Assembly: GCA_900541665.1 (NCBI GenBank)
Contig: UQKV01000009.1
Location: 1-58,742, forward strand
Origin: an uncultured Collinsella sp.
GTDB lineage: Bacteria > Actinomycetota > Coriobacteriia > Coriobacteriales > Coriobacteriaceae
Reading direction: 5' to 3'
Length of the DNA stretch: 58,742 bases
Part shown: piece by piece, positions 7,800 to 15,950 of the stretch
How the letters are laid out: each line of letters begins with the position of its first letter
How positions within the stretch are numbered: position 1 is the first letter of the stretch
Made by a program: the position numbers and the translations under genes
Notes under the pieces: model-generated
Databases searched by the model: none
Told to the model about the DNA's origin: nothing
Seen by the model: the letters and a program-made list of their open reading frames with translations, nothing else

Positions 7800-8681
7800 C
7801 TACGCGGCCTTCATGCCTGCGGTGATGTAGTGCGCCAGGTTCTCGCGGACGCCGCACACGCCGTACTTGCGGTACTTGAACAGGTGGCCGAAGCCCTGCT
7901 GGTTGTCTTCGGCGTCGATGACCTTGCCGTGCGCGAAGTTCCAGCGCAGCACCACGGCGTCCTTGTGGACGATGAGGAAGTTCATGTCCACCGCGCCGGT
8001 GCCCTTCTTGTAGTGGCCGATCTCCTCGTCCTTGGTGGTGCCGTCCAAAAGGTCGATGGCGCTGTAGAAGCGGGACTGCGGCACCTTCACGATGGAGGAG
8101 AAGCCGTCCAGCGCCTCGCGGGACTTGGTGGTGTCCAGGTCCTTCACCATACCCAGCAGGGTGGGGGTGATGAACAGCACGCGGCCCTCTTCCGGCACCT
8201 CTTTCTCGTCCATGTCGCACATGGCGGCGTTCAGGCCCTTGAGCATGTCCGCGCCGTCGGCGTAGGTCTTCTGCTCCTTGGTGATGCCGGTGCCTGCGCA
8301 CAGTGTGGAGAACACGAACGCGTCTCCCTCGGGCACCACCTTGGTGCGGTTGAAGTGCGCGGCGGCGTTGCCGAACGCCAGGTTGAAGGACTGGGCGTCC
8401 ACTTTCTGGTCGATTTCCAGGATGGTGCCGCGGTCGTAGTTGGCGCTGATGGGCTTCCAAGTCAGGGACGCGCCGCTGTTCTGCGGCAGTCGCCCGTTGG
8501 CCTGCACGTCGCCCAGGCCGCCCATGGAGTAGACGGGGTAGTAGAACTCGCCCAGCTGCTCCATCTGCGCGATATTGCCCTGCGGCGCGGCGCTCTCAAG
8601 CACTGCGGTCAGGGATTCCTTGCGGTACGCCTCCATGAGCACGTTCTCGTAGCCCTTGGGCAGTTCGATGCTGTTTGGCAT
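7800..8681 (-). CDS. major capsid protein
   Basis: A 293-residue protein directly after the scaffold gene, with features of HK97-fold coat proteins: a long first part (LESAAPQGNIAQMEQLGEFY), an E-loop-like ILEIDQKVDAQSFNLAFGN, spine-type helix FVFSTLCAGTG, VLFITPTLLGMVKD typical of the A/P domain, and a final KYGVCGVRENLAHYITA. ATG 8681 is served by AAAGGAG, which itself lies in the last codons of the scaffold gene. No protease gene is nearby, so a separate scaffold rather than a delta domain is used. Confidence 0.9.
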   Translation of the reverse strand: MPNSIELPKGYENVLMEAYRKESLTAVLESAAPQGNIAQMEQLGEFYYPVYSMGGLGDVQANGRLPQNSGASLTWKPISANYDRGTILEIDQKVDAQSFNLAFGNAAAHFNRTKVVPEGDAFVFSTLCAGTGITKEQKTYADGADMLKGLNAAMCDMDEKEVPEEGRVLFITPTLLGMVKDLDTTKSREALDGFSSIVKVPQSRFYSAIDLLDGTTKDEEIGHYKKGTGAVDMNFLIVHKDAVVLRWNFAHGKVIDAEDNQQGFGHLFKYRKYGVCGVRENLAHYITAGMKAA

Positions 8682-8684
8682 GAT

Positions 8685-9242
8685 TTACTCCTTTGAAGAT
8701 TCGTCGGTGAGTCCGAAAGCTGCGCGGAAGTCGGCCAGGCCGTCGGAGCCTGCGCCGCCCTTGGGGTCGCCGCCCGCGCTCTCGCGGGGCTGGTCGGTGA
8801 ACATGTAGGCGTTATCCTTCTTCAGGGCCTCGAAGTCGATGCCCGTGAGGTTGCCCTGCTCGTCCAGCTTCGCGTCAGCGATGTTCGGGATGATCGCGCG
8901 CGCCGCCTTGGCGTTGCGCACCCCCATCTGCGCCAGCTTGGTGTCGATGGCGAAGTCGCGGCGCATGTCGGCCTCGCGCTTCTCGGCGTCGGCCTTGTAC
9001 GCCTCGTTGTCGGCCTTGGCCTTGTCGAGCGCGGCCTGCAGCTCCTCGGCGTTGCCCGCCTTGGAGGTGAACTCCTCGATCTGCTTGTCGCGCTGCTCCA
9101 GCTCGGCCTTGAGGGCCTTCACCTGCTCCTGGTACTCGTCGGTCTCGCGCTTGTACTTCGCGTAGGACACGACCTCCTTCTGGGGCTCGGTCTGCTGGCC
9201 TTCGCCGCCCTCGTTTCCCTGGGGCTTGTTGTCTTCAGCCAT
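8685..9242 (-). CDS. capsid scaffolding protein (GP20-like)
   Basis: A 185-residue acidic, highly helical protein. Residues about 25-105 are a coiled coil (EYQEQVKALKAELEQRDKQI and LQAALDKAKADNEAYKADAE), followed by AAARAIIPN-type and DFEALKKDNAYMF motifs near residue 150, as in the phage minor structural GP20 scaffold family. Position directly before the major capsid gene is diagnostic. ATG 9242 has AAGGAGCAAGCG upstream. The C-terminal tail likely binds the coat protein. Confidence 0.9.
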   Translation of the reverse strand: MAEDNKPQGNEGGEGQQTEPQKEVVSYAKYKRETDEYQEQVKALKAELEQRDKQIEEFTSKAGNAEELQAALDKAKADNEAYKADAEKREADMRRDFAIDTKLAQMGVRNAKAARAIIPNIADAKLDEQGNLTGIDFEALKKDNAYMFTDQPRESAGGDPKGGAGSDGLADFRAAFGLTDESSKE

Positions 9243-9378
9243 CGCTTGCTCCTTCCGTGTTTGGTTGTCGCGCTTCCCTGCGCGCTTGGATGGCCCACCG
9301 TTGTCGCCGTGGTCGCGTGCGGGGCATGTTGTCGCCGCCCCATCGCGTGCCTGCATCTTCCCCGAGGTGTCGCCAGGC

Positions 9379-9410
9379 AAAAGAAAAGGCCGCCCGTGAT
9401 GGGCGGCCTT
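9379..9410 (-). terminator. rho-independent terminator upstream of the scaffold gene
   Basis: A 10-bp stem (AAGGCCGCCC with GGGCGGCCTT on the minus strand, 5-base loop) runs into a T-rich tract (TTTTCTTTT). It lies between the small 54-residue gene and the scaffold gene, so capsid genes may need readthrough or a promoter in 9243-9378, where no convincing promoter was seen. Confidence 0.8.
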
Positions 9411-9442
9411 GATGCCGTGCGTCTGCTCGGTTGTCGCTTGGT

Positions 9443-9607
9443 CTACTTCATCAGCCCCGCGTCGCGCAGAACCTTGCGGGACTTGGCGAAAAGCTCCTCG
9501 CGCTCTTCTTTGGTCAGCTTTTCGGCGGCTTTCGACTCGGAGGCGCTGTCATCTATGACGAGCACCCAGTCCTCTGGCGTCACTTCTTTTTTGTCAGCCT
9601 GAACCAT
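9443..9607 (-). CDS. small acidic phage protein of unknown function
   Basis: A 54-residue charged protein, MVQADKKEVTPEDWVLVIDD... ending RKVLRDAGLMK. It overlaps the end of the minor capsid/JAB gene by 28 bases and has GAGGAAGCGAA before the ATG. Helical C-terminal half (KLTKEEREELFAKSRKVL). No family recognised; the position between minor capsid protein and scaffold is a common place for small head-associated proteins. Confidence 0.6.
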   Translation of the reverse strand: MVQADKKEVTPEDWVLVIDDSASESKAAEKLTKEEREELFAKSRKVLRDAGLMK

Positions 9608-11301
9608 TTCGCTTCCTCGTTTCGCTCGTAGAGCATTTCGGTGGCAAGCTGGTCGATAACGTCGCCGCCCGCGTTCGGGCACTCTCTTTTCGCCAGCTCT
9701 CGCAGCTCCTCGTACGCTTGCACGACGCTGCGGTCGTTCACCTTGATTTCGTAGATTGTACCATCGTGGCACGCCACCACCGAGCTGCGCACCCAGTCGT
9801 TTTCCGCCACCGTTCGAATGTCGGTCCACGACGGCGGCGAGCTCATGGGGTGGTTGTGGATCAGCACCACGCCGCCCTTGGTGCGCCTGCACGCCTCCAC
9901 CTGCTTGGCGGTCAGGCCGCACGCCTGGCTCTTCAGGCCGTGCCCGAAGGTGTCGGTGACGCGCTCGCCCTTCTTCCACGACACGACGGACATGCGTTCG
10001 TAGCCCGTGCCGTCGCGGTCGCGCAGGATGCGGCGGCTTTCGGCGTACACGGCCTCGCTTGCGCGCTTCGGGATGGGAAGGGACGCCACCTTGTCGTGGT
10101 AGGCCCTGCCGTTCACGGCGCGGCGGCTCACGTCTGCGGCGGTGCCCGCGCCCTTGCCCGGCATGAACTTCTCGCGCACCCAGGTCTTGTCCGTGGCAAG
10201 CGGGTAGATGCGCTCCTTCGATTCCACGGCGGCCTCGCGCGTGCGCTCGCGGGACAGGTAGGGATGGGCGGCTATGTGCTCGCGCTGGCGCTTCTGCAGC
10301 TTGCCCAGGCGCAGGCGCTCCTTGGTGTTGTCGAGCCCGGCGGCCTCCAGGGCCGTTGCCTCGCGCTTGGCGGCGCGTATGCCGCGCTCAAGCTCGCGCT
10401 GCTTCCGCTCTGCCTGGTACCGCTCCTCGCGCTTCTCGTCGCCGCCATCGGGATCGCGCTCGTAGCGCAGCGGCTGGCCCTCCACGTAGATGCCGAAGTC
10501 GTGCTTGCAGTTCGCGCCGCACAGGCCATCGACAGAGCCGTAGCCCGTCTCGCGGTAGAACGGCGGGTACTTCTTGGACTTGCCCGACAGGCTGAACACG
10601 CGGCCCTGCCACTTGGCATGGCTCTCGCGCGCCCCGCCGTGCGAGGAGGTCTGCACGAGGTCGTGCCCGGTCTCTTCAAGCAGCTCCAGCGTGTTGCGGC
10701 TGCCCGCCTGCACCGCCTGCGTGCGGATGTGGCGGCGCATGGCCACGTCGGGCTGCGCCCACGCCCCGCTCTTGTAGTCCACGACGGACACGCCGCGCCG
10801 CGCCAGCTTCAGCACGGCCTCGCGGGTGGCCTGCTCGTAGCCCGCCATGCCCGAGTTCACCCGAGCCACGGCCTGCGCCACGACTTCGAGGTAGGCGCGC
10901 TGCACGTTGGCGGGCATCTTCAGGTTGTCGCGGCTCACGACGTCCTGCACTCCCGCCGCCGTGGCCCGCGCTGAGTTGTGCAGCCTCCACTGCATCGCCT
11001 TGGACAGCGCGCCCATGGCCGTGCCCAGCGTGGCCAGGTCGGCCTCGGCGCTCTTGGCCACGGCCTCGGCCGCAGCCTTGGCAGCCTCGCGCGCGGCTCT
11101 GCGGCCCTCCTCGTTCATGGCCTTCTGCACGTCCTTGGCGGCAAGCGCCGCCTTGCGGGCGGCCTGCGAGTAGGCGCTGTCGCCCTCGAAGTCGATGGAG
11201 CCTATGAGCGCGGCGTAGATGCACACCAGGCGCAGGGTGTATTCGTCCATGGCCCCCTGCGCTGCGTCGGTGAAGTGCTCTATGTAGTCCGGCCCCAGCA
11301 T
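9580..11301 (-). CDS. minor capsid protein with C-terminal JAB/RadC-like metalloprotease-type domain
   Basis: A 573-residue protein. Residues 1 to about 300 resemble the phage minor capsid 2 / Mu gpF-like head protein: long Ala-rich helices (KAALAAKDVQKAMNEEGRRA), then TSSHGGARESHAKWQGRVFS and GLCGANCKHDFGIYVEGQPL, the Cys/His-containing signature of these proteins. A charged helical linker follows. Residues about 420-535 contain VVLIHNHPMSSPPSWTDI with HNHP at residue 482, the zinc-binding core of JAB/RadC-type (JAMM) domains (HxHP, then Ser and Asp). The fusion suggests a peptidase delivered or assembled with the head. Starts with TGATG overlap with portal. The JAMM upstream Glu could not be assigned with certainty. 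Confidence 0.85.
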   Translation of the reverse strand: MLGPDYIEHFTDAAQGAMDEYTLRLVCIYAALIGSIDFEGDSAYSQAARKAALAAKDVQKAMNEEGRRAAREAAKAAAEAVAKSAEADLATLGTAMGALSKAMQWRLHNSARATAAGVQDVVSRDNLKMPANVQRAYLEVVAQAVARVNSGMAGYEQATREAVLKLARRGVSVVDYKSGAWAQPDVAMRRHIRTQAVQAGSRNTLELLEETGHDLVQTSSHGGARESHAKWQGRVFSLSGKSKKYPPFYRETGYGSVDGLCGANCKHDFGIYVEGQPLRYERDPDGGDEKREERYQAERKQRELERGIRAAKREATALEAAGLDNTKERLRLGKLQKRQREHIAAHPYLSRERTREAAVESKERIYPLATDKTWVREKFMPGKGAGTAADVSRRAVNGRAYHDKVASLPIPKRASEAVYAESRRILRDRDGTGYERMSVVSWKKGERVTDTFGHGLKSQACGLTAKQVEACRRTKGGVVLIHNHPMSSPPSWTDIRTVAENDWVRSSVVACHDGTIYEIKVNDRSVVQAYEELRELAKRECPNAGGDVIDQLATEMLYERNEEAKWFRLTKKK

Positions 11302-12815
11302 CAGGCGAGCCCGTCGCCCAGCATGTCGAACGCGCCGCCCTGCTGCTCGGGCACGTTGGCCTTGGCCTCGTTGCTGGTCTCGCCGTAGAAGCGGCGGCGG
11401 TACTCCCACGGGGCCATGATGCCCGCGCCGACCTCGCTCATGGCCATCTCGCGCGCGCTCTGCGTGTCGCTGATGATGGAGTCGTCGAAGTCCACGGTGA
11501 CGTCGCCGTAGGGCACGGCCTCGCCCTTGATGCTGCGGCACGCGTCGGCCATGCCGTTCACGAGGCGCACGATGGACTTGCGCAGGGCGTTCTCGTGCCG
11601 GTGGATGGATCGCATCAGCTGCGAGTTGTCGGCCGCCACCTCCTTGGCGGTCTTCAGGCCCGTGTGCGACTCCCAGGAGAAGTAGCCGTTGCCGAAGCCG
11701 CACGCCACCGACAGCAGGCGCAGGCCCGTGTTGATGGCGCTGGCGTTCTCGTCGGCCTTGAGGTCGCTCTGAACGGTCTGAATCTTGGCCGACCCCTCGT
11801 CGCCGGGGTTCATGCTGAAGATGGTGTCGTCGGCCTCGCCGAAGGCGTAGTAGGTCTTCGTGAGGCTGCCGTCCGGCCCCTTGTCGGTCTTGGACTCTAT
11901 GAGGGTCTTGTCCACGAACGTGCGCGGGCGGCCCACGCGAATGTGGTCGAGCAGGGAGGTGGCGGCCTCGTCGACCACCTTCATGGCCCCCACGGCGTTG
12001 CAGTACACGCTCGCGCCCATCGCGCAGTAGTCGTAGAAGCGGTTCGACACGGCGGGGCGCACCAGCGCGAAAAGCGGGCGGGTGCAGCGCGTGTCCATGT
12101 CGGCGCTGATGCCCTCGACCGCCACCTGCTTGTGCGTCTTGGTGTCGAACAGCTGCGTGAGGATGTGGTAGGTGCCGCCCTTGAGCACGTGGGCCTGGCA
12201 CTGGTCGTAGTCGCGCCCGGCGACCTCCACGCGGCCCACGAACGCGCACTGCGTGCAGTCGTCGGCGCTCCACGTGAGCGGGACTATCTGCGTGGCGTCG
12301 TAGCGCACGATGCGCAGCTCGGCGTCGGGCGTGTAGGCGCTGTCGGTCACGCCTCGCGGCTCGATGACCCACGCGCCCGTGCCCATGGCGAACGCGCGGG
12401 CTATGAAGTCGGCGTTGTCCATGGCGAACGATGTGGGCGCGTCGCCGTCCTCTGTCGGCTGCGGCGCGGCCTGGCCGTCCTCGTGCCCCTCGTCGCCGAC
12501 GCCGCCCGTCGCCTTGGGGTTGGCGAAGTAGCGCGCCATCCAGGCGCGGCGCTCGTCGCTCGTGCTGGAGATGATCGTGCTCTCGTTCATGAGCAGACTG
12601 GCCCACTCGTCGGCCACGAGCGCCGCCGGATGCAGGCTGGCGCGCTCGCGCTTGTACACGCGGAAGCCGCGCCGCTCGCTGTAGTGGTACCAGCCGTTGT
12701 TCGCCGCGAACCAGCCGAACCAGACGCCCACCATGCCCTGCATGCGGGTGTCCGGCTGGTATCCCATGCGGCGCAGCCACGCCTCGGCGTAGCCCGTGTT
12801 GCCTCGCTTCTCCAT
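11301..12815 (-). CDS. portal protein (SPP1 gp6-like)
   Basis: A 504-residue protein located between the terminase large subunit and minor capsid genes, the invariant portal slot. It begins MEKRGNTGYAEAWLRRMGY, has a wing region with WASLLMNESTIISS and MDNADFIARAFAMGTGAWVI, clip/stem words ISADMDTRCTRPLFALVRPA and C-terminal INTGLRLLSVACGFGNGYFS followed by TAKEVAADNSQLMRSIHRHE, typical of SPP1/A118-type portals. Twelve copies would form the DNA entry ring. The start overlaps the terminase stop as TGATG. Confidence 0.9.
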   Translation of the reverse strand: MEKRGNTGYAEAWLRRMGYQPDTRMQGMVGVWFGWFAANNGWYHYSERRGFRVYKRERASLHPAALVADEWASLLMNESTIISSTSDERRAWMARYFANPKATGGVGDEGHEDGQAAPQPTEDGDAPTSFAMDNADFIARAFAMGTGAWVIEPRGVTDSAYTPDAELRIVRYDATQIVPLTWSADDCTQCAFVGRVEVAGRDYDQCQAHVLKGGTYHILTQLFDTKTHKQVAVEGISADMDTRCTRPLFALVRPAVSNRFYDYCAMGASVYCNAVGAMKVVDEAATSLLDHIRVGRPRTFVDKTLIESKTDKGPDGSLTKTYYAFGEADDTIFSMNPGDEGSAKIQTVQSDLKADENASAINTGLRLLSVACGFGNGYFSWESHTGLKTAKEVAADNSQLMRSIHRHENALRKSIVRLVNGMADACRSIKGEAVPYGDVTVDFDDSIISDTQSAREMAMSEVGAGIMAPWEYRRRFYGETSNEAKANVPEQQGGAFDMLGDGLA

Positions 12816-14098
12816 CAGAGGTTGCTCCTTATCCACAGTCCTGCGGCGTAGCCCGCCGCGTCTATCGCGTCGTCGTTCACCTTCGGCAGTGTCTCGGTTA
12901 TGTCGCCCTGCCCGTTCGACACGTACTCGAACTCGGGGAACTCCTTGGCGGCGAGCGGGCAGCGGTCGGGGTCGATGACTATGCGCGTAAGGTTCTGCAT
13001 CCACCTGATGCGGCTCTTGGGCGCGTTCAGGCCCTGCTTGAGCGACTTCTGCGCGCCGATGCCCTGCTCCTGGTAGTAGAGGATCATGCCGCGCGCCGCG
13101 CTGTCGCACCACACGTCGGCGGCGGGGTCCTCGGCCGCCTGCAGCTTGGCCGCCACCAGCTCGGCGGTCTTGACGTCGATGGCCTCGGTTCCCTGGCGGC
13201 TCTCCTCGTCCAGCAGGTACAGCACGCGCTCGTTCTCGTCGTAGCCCGCCTCCATGAACACCCAGGGGTGCACGCTGCCCGCGTCCACGCCGAACGAGCG
13301 CAGGGCGATGGACGCGCGCTCCTCCGCGGTGATGGGGCGTATGTCCAGCAGCTCGTCGGGGAACACCTCGGAGCCTGTGCCGATGACCTCGCCGAGCCAT
13401 TGCCAGCGGTAGGAGTCGGGGGTCTTGCGGCGGCTGCGCTCCGCCTCCGCCAGCGCGGTGGCGCTTATCCATTCGGGGTGCTCGTCTATGACGTCCAGGT
13501 ACGTGGTGTGGCATATGAAGCGCCCGTCCTCGCCCGGGTGGGCCTCCAGGTCGCGCGCCTCCTTGTTCACCCAGTTGCGAGCCGAGCGGGGAGGGTTGTA
13601 GCTGTAGAACACCCAGAACATGTCGCCGCCGCGCAGGAACGTGGCCAGCACGCTGCGCACCTCGTCCATGCCGTCGAACTCGTCTACCTCCTCGAACCAC
13701 ACCACGGCGCAGTAGCCGGTGCGGAACTTCGCGGACTTCAGCTTCTTCGGCTTGTCGCATCCCACAAAGCGTATGACCTGCCCGGTGGGGCGGTACGTCA
13801 CCTCCATGGGGGACAGGCCGAAGTCGAACAGGTGCGCCACGCCCAGCACGTCGCACGCCCAGCCTATCTGCTCGTACACGGACGTGCGCAGCGTGTTGCC
13901 GACCTTGCGCAGCACGACGGCGTTGGCCTCCGGGTTGAGCATGATCAGCAGCACGATGGCGATGGATATGAACGACGACTTGGTGGAGTTGCGCCCGCCC
14001 TTGAACCAGTAGTGCGTGAACTCGTGCGCCTTGATGGAGCGCCACACGCCGGCGAACACGGAGGCCACGACGTCCGAGAGCCTAACCGAGGTCGTCAA
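12815..14098 (-). CDS. terminase large subunit
   Basis: A 427-residue DNA packaging motor. N-terminal ATPase: a divergent Walker A in FKGGRNSTKSSFIS (residues 33-46), then NAVVLRKVGNTLRTSVYEQ, Walker B YCAVVWFEEVDEF and coupling motif FYSYNPPRS. C-terminal RNase H-like nuclease: acidic residues in FGVDAGSVHPW, ADVWCDSAARG and KVNDDAIDAAGY. This is the terminase 3/6 family pattern of Gram-positive siphophages. The only in-frame start near the small-subunit end is TTG at 14098 (17-base overlap); an internal GTG at 14068 is an alternative. Confidence 0.92.
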   Translation of the reverse strand: MTTSVRLSDVVASVFAGVWRSIKAHEFTHYWFKGGRNSTKSSFISIAIVLLIMLNPEANAVVLRKVGNTLRTSVYEQIGWACDVLGVAHLFDFGLSPMEVTYRPTGQVIRFVGCDKPKKLKSAKFRTGYCAVVWFEEVDEFDGMDEVRSVLATFLRGGDMFWVFYSYNPPRSARNWVNKEARDLEAHPGEDGRFICHTTYLDVIDEHPEWISATALAEAERSRRKTPDSYRWQWLGEVIGTGSEVFPDELLDIRPITAEERASIALRSFGVDAGSVHPWVFMEAGYDENERVLYLLDEESRQGTEAIDVKTAELVAAKLQAAEDPAADVWCDSAARGMILYYQEQGIGAQKSLKQGLNAPKSRIRWMQNLTRIVIDPDRCPLAAKEFPEFEYVSNGQGDITETLPKVNDDAIDAAGYAAGLWIRSNL

Positions 14099-14513
14099 CG
14101 ATGGTCACCCCCGCCTCCGCCATGGCGGCCTTCGCGCCGTCCACGCCGAACATGTCGTTGAGCAGCTTCACGCTCTCGGTTATGGCCAGGCGCGCGTCGC
14201 CGTTGATGCTGCCCTCGGCCGCCTGGCGGCGGAAGATGGGCAGCGCGCCGTCCAGCACCTCGAACAGCGGGGCGGCCGCGTCCTGCAGCTCCCAGCGGCA
14301 GTCCTTGGCGGCCGCGTCGCGGATTTCCTGGATTCTGTGCGCGATTCGTGGGTCGCGCATCAGCTTGGACGCGGCGCAGCTTATCGAGTTGTAGTTCATC
14401 CGCTTGCAGTCGTAGGCCGCGCGGTACGCGTCCTGCTGCTTGGCGCGGGGCTTGGCCATCTCGCGGGCGAACGCCTCCTGCTTCGCCGTGAGCGGCTTGT
14501 CCTTCTTGGGCAC
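14082..14513 (-). CDS. terminase small subunit
   Basis: A 143-residue protein with the typical small-subunit N-terminal helix-turn-helix: LTAKQEAFAREMAKPRAKQQ followed by DAYRAAYDCK and a second-helix serine-rich stretch (YNSISCAASKLMRDPRI). Small subunits recognise phage pac/cos DNA and hand it to the large subunit. The start is GTG at 14513 with AAGGAGG six bases upstream; no ATG is available. Confidence 0.9.
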   Translation of the reverse strand: MPKKDKPLTAKQEAFAREMAKPRAKQQDAYRAAYDCKRMNYNSISCAASKLMRDPRIAHRIQEIRDAAAKDCRWELQDAAAPLFEVLDGALPIFRRQAAEGSINGDARLAITESVKLLNDMFGVDGAKAAMAEAGVTIVDDLG

Positions 14514-14542
14514 CTGCGGCCTCCTTCCTGATTAGTTTCGCG

Positions 14543-15310
14543 CTAGCCAAGCGACGCGATCACATCGCGCTCGCGCGGCGAAAGCGCGAAACGCTCTGCG
14601 GCTGCACGCTCTGCGGCTGCACGCTCTGCGGCTGCACGCTCTGCGGCTGCACGCTCTGATATGAGGTAGCCGCTGCCGTATATCGCCTTGTTCTGCGCGC
14701 GCTGCGCGTCGAGCGCCCTCGTTAAGCTGCACTCCTGCGGCCCCACGCGGAAGTCGATGCCGTACTTGGAGTAGCGCGCCAGCATGGGCGCGGTCAGCAC
14801 CTCGTCCGGGTACTCGTACTTCGGCAGCGCCTTGGCCTTCTCGCGGCGCAGGCGCTCTATCGCGGCATCCAGCTCGGAGCGCAGGTCGGGCGCGCTGCGA
14901 GCCTGGGCGGGGTCGAGGTTGGTCACGAACGACGTGTTGACGCTCGCGCCGTTGGCGTACGTCACGGCGACGCCCGTCACGACCTTGCAGCAGTTGCGGA
15001 TGCCCATGCACGTCAGGGTGGGGGCGAACAGAAAGAAGCCCACGCCGCGCTCCTGGTAGTGCTTGACGATCTTGCTCAGGATGGAGAACGGCGGGTTGTC
15101 CACCACCGTGCAGCCTTCCGAGTAGTCCTCGCGCTCATAGTCGCCGCCCGGGTAGAACGGGCGCGCCACCTTCGCCAGGTCGAACCCGTACTCCCGGTGC
15201 GCCCACCGCAGCACGCAGTCGTACACCTCGGGCGGGGTGTAGCAGTCGTCCGTCGTCCTCTTCGGCTCGAACTTGGCCGTGAACTCCTCGTATGTCTCGC
15301 CTCTCGCCAT
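14543..15310 (-). CDS. phage DNA adenine methyltransferase-like protein
   Basis: A 255-residue protein beginning MARGETYEEFTAKFEPKRTT. TVVDNPPFSILSKI contains an NPPF motif IV, and GVGFFLFAPTLTCMG follows, as in orphan phage adenine-N6 methylases. Such enzymes protect phage DNA from restriction or mark packaging/replication sites. No cognate nuclease is adjacent. The C-terminal 40 residues carry four copies of ERAAA, encoded by perfect 15-base tandem repeats (14597-14660), forming a charged helix. ATG 15310 follows TAGGAGACG. Confidence 0.75.
   Translation of the reverse strand: MARGETYEEFTAKFEPKRTTDDCYTPPEVYDCVLRWAHREYGFDLAKVARPFYPGGDYEREDYSEGCTVVDNPPFSILSKIVKHYQERGVGFFLFAPTLTCMGIRNCCKVVTGVAVTYANGASVNTSFVTNLDPAQARSAPDLRSELDAAIERLRREKAKALPKYEYPDEVLTAPMLARYSKYGIDFRVGPQECSLTRALDAQRAQNKAIYGSGYLISERAAAERAAAERAAAERAAAERFALSPRERDVIASLG
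14590..14665 (-). repeat. 15-base tandem repeat (about four copies) inside the methyltransferase gene
   Basis: The unit gctctgcggctgcac occurs about four times in perfect tandem and encodes ERAAA. A multiple of three, so copy-number change would lengthen or shorten the C-terminal helix without a frameshift. Confidence 0.9.
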
Positions 15311-15361
15311 GCGTCTCCTATCTCTCGGCCCATATGGTCGCAAGCGTGTCGCCGGGCACGG

Positions 15362-15386
15362 AAAAGGCCGCCCCGAAGGACGGCCC
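15362..15386 (-). terminator. rho-independent terminator with UUCG loop
   Basis: On the minus strand GGGCCGTCC, loop TTCG, GGGCGGCC, then TTTT. It separates the small-gene cassette (15.4-17.5 kb) from the methyltransferase/terminase block, suggesting that early transcription ends here unless antiterminated. Confidence 0.8.
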
Positions 15387-15413
15387 TCTGCCTGTTTCCG
15401 TATTCGGTTGCCC

Positions 15414-15548
15414 CTATCCGCACGCCGCCACGGCCATGGCCATGAGCCCGAGCGCCAGCGCCCTTATGGCGTAGATGGCCGCCGCGTCTATGGCGATTGC
15501 CGCCGCTATGAACAGCAGGCACCCCCAGTTGCATCCCGGGCGGTTCAT
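15414..15548 (-). CDS. small membrane protein, unknown
   Basis: A 44-residue protein MNRPGCNWGCLLFIAAAIAI... that is almost entirely one or two hydrophobic helices rich in Ala, Ile and Leu. GGGAGGAGCG precedes the ATG and it overlaps the preceding gene as ATGA (15545-15548). No family recognised; could be a small inner membrane protein of the superinfection exclusion or lysis-control type, but that is a guess. Confidence 0.6.
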   Translation of the reverse strand: MNRPGCNWGCLLFIAAAIAIDAAAIYAIRALALGLMAMAVAACG

Positions 15549-15766
15549 CGCTCCTCCCACTCGACGGTGCCGTCGTCGTACTCGGCCTTGAGCCATTTCA
15601 GGTAGTCGGCCTCCTCGCAGAAGCTGGCCAGCAGCCGCTTGCTGGTAGTGCAGCTGCTCATGCGGCTCGTCTCATACACGGCGATGAAGAAGGGCCACGA
15701 GTGGAACTCCGTCTCCGTGTGGATGGCCCGCTCGGGCGTGCCGAAAAGGTGCTCCCAGTTCGTCAT
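15545..15766 (-). CDS. small phage protein, unknown
   Basis: A 73-residue protein: MTNWEHLFGTPERAIHTETE..., with WPFFIAVYETSRMS and LASFCEEADYLKWLKAEYDD. AAGGAGGGGGCACG upstream of the ATG; ATGA overlap with both neighbours. The DYLKWLKAEY helix resembles short phage proteins that accompany zinc-ribbon genes, but no function is known. Confidence 0.65.
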   Translation of the reverse strand: MTNWEHLFGTPERAIHTETEFHSWPFFIAVYETSRMSSCTTSKRLLASFCEEADYLKWLKAEYDDGTVEWEER

Positions 15767-15948
15767 CGTGCCCCCTCCTTCGCGCTCGGCCCGACCTTGC
15801 GGTAGGTGAAGTCCTCGAACAGGTGACCGCACCAGCGGCAGCGGTCGCCGCCCTTGGGCAGGTGGTGCCAGATCTCGCACATGCCGCACTTCGGGCAGCG
15901 CACCTCGATACTGGGTCGGCGCTTCGGCTTCTCGGTCTGCTGCTCCAT
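15763..15948 (-). CDS. small zinc-ribbon protein
   Basis: A 61-residue basic protein with CPKCGMC and CRWCGH, i.e. two CxxC knuckles 18 residues apart, a complete zinc ribbon. GGTGGAGTAGCC precedes the ATG. Probably binds nucleic acid or a host protein. ATGA overlap with the next gene shows co-translation. Confidence 0.7.
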   Translation of the reverse strand: MEQQTEKPKRRPSIEVRCPKCGMCEIWHHLPKGGDRCRWCGHLFEDFTYRKVGPSAKEGAR

Positions 15949-15950
15949 GG

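Noticed and set aside
14590..14665. CRISPR-like short repeats
   Set aside because: 15-base units are contiguous without spacers and encode ERAAA in the methyltransferase.
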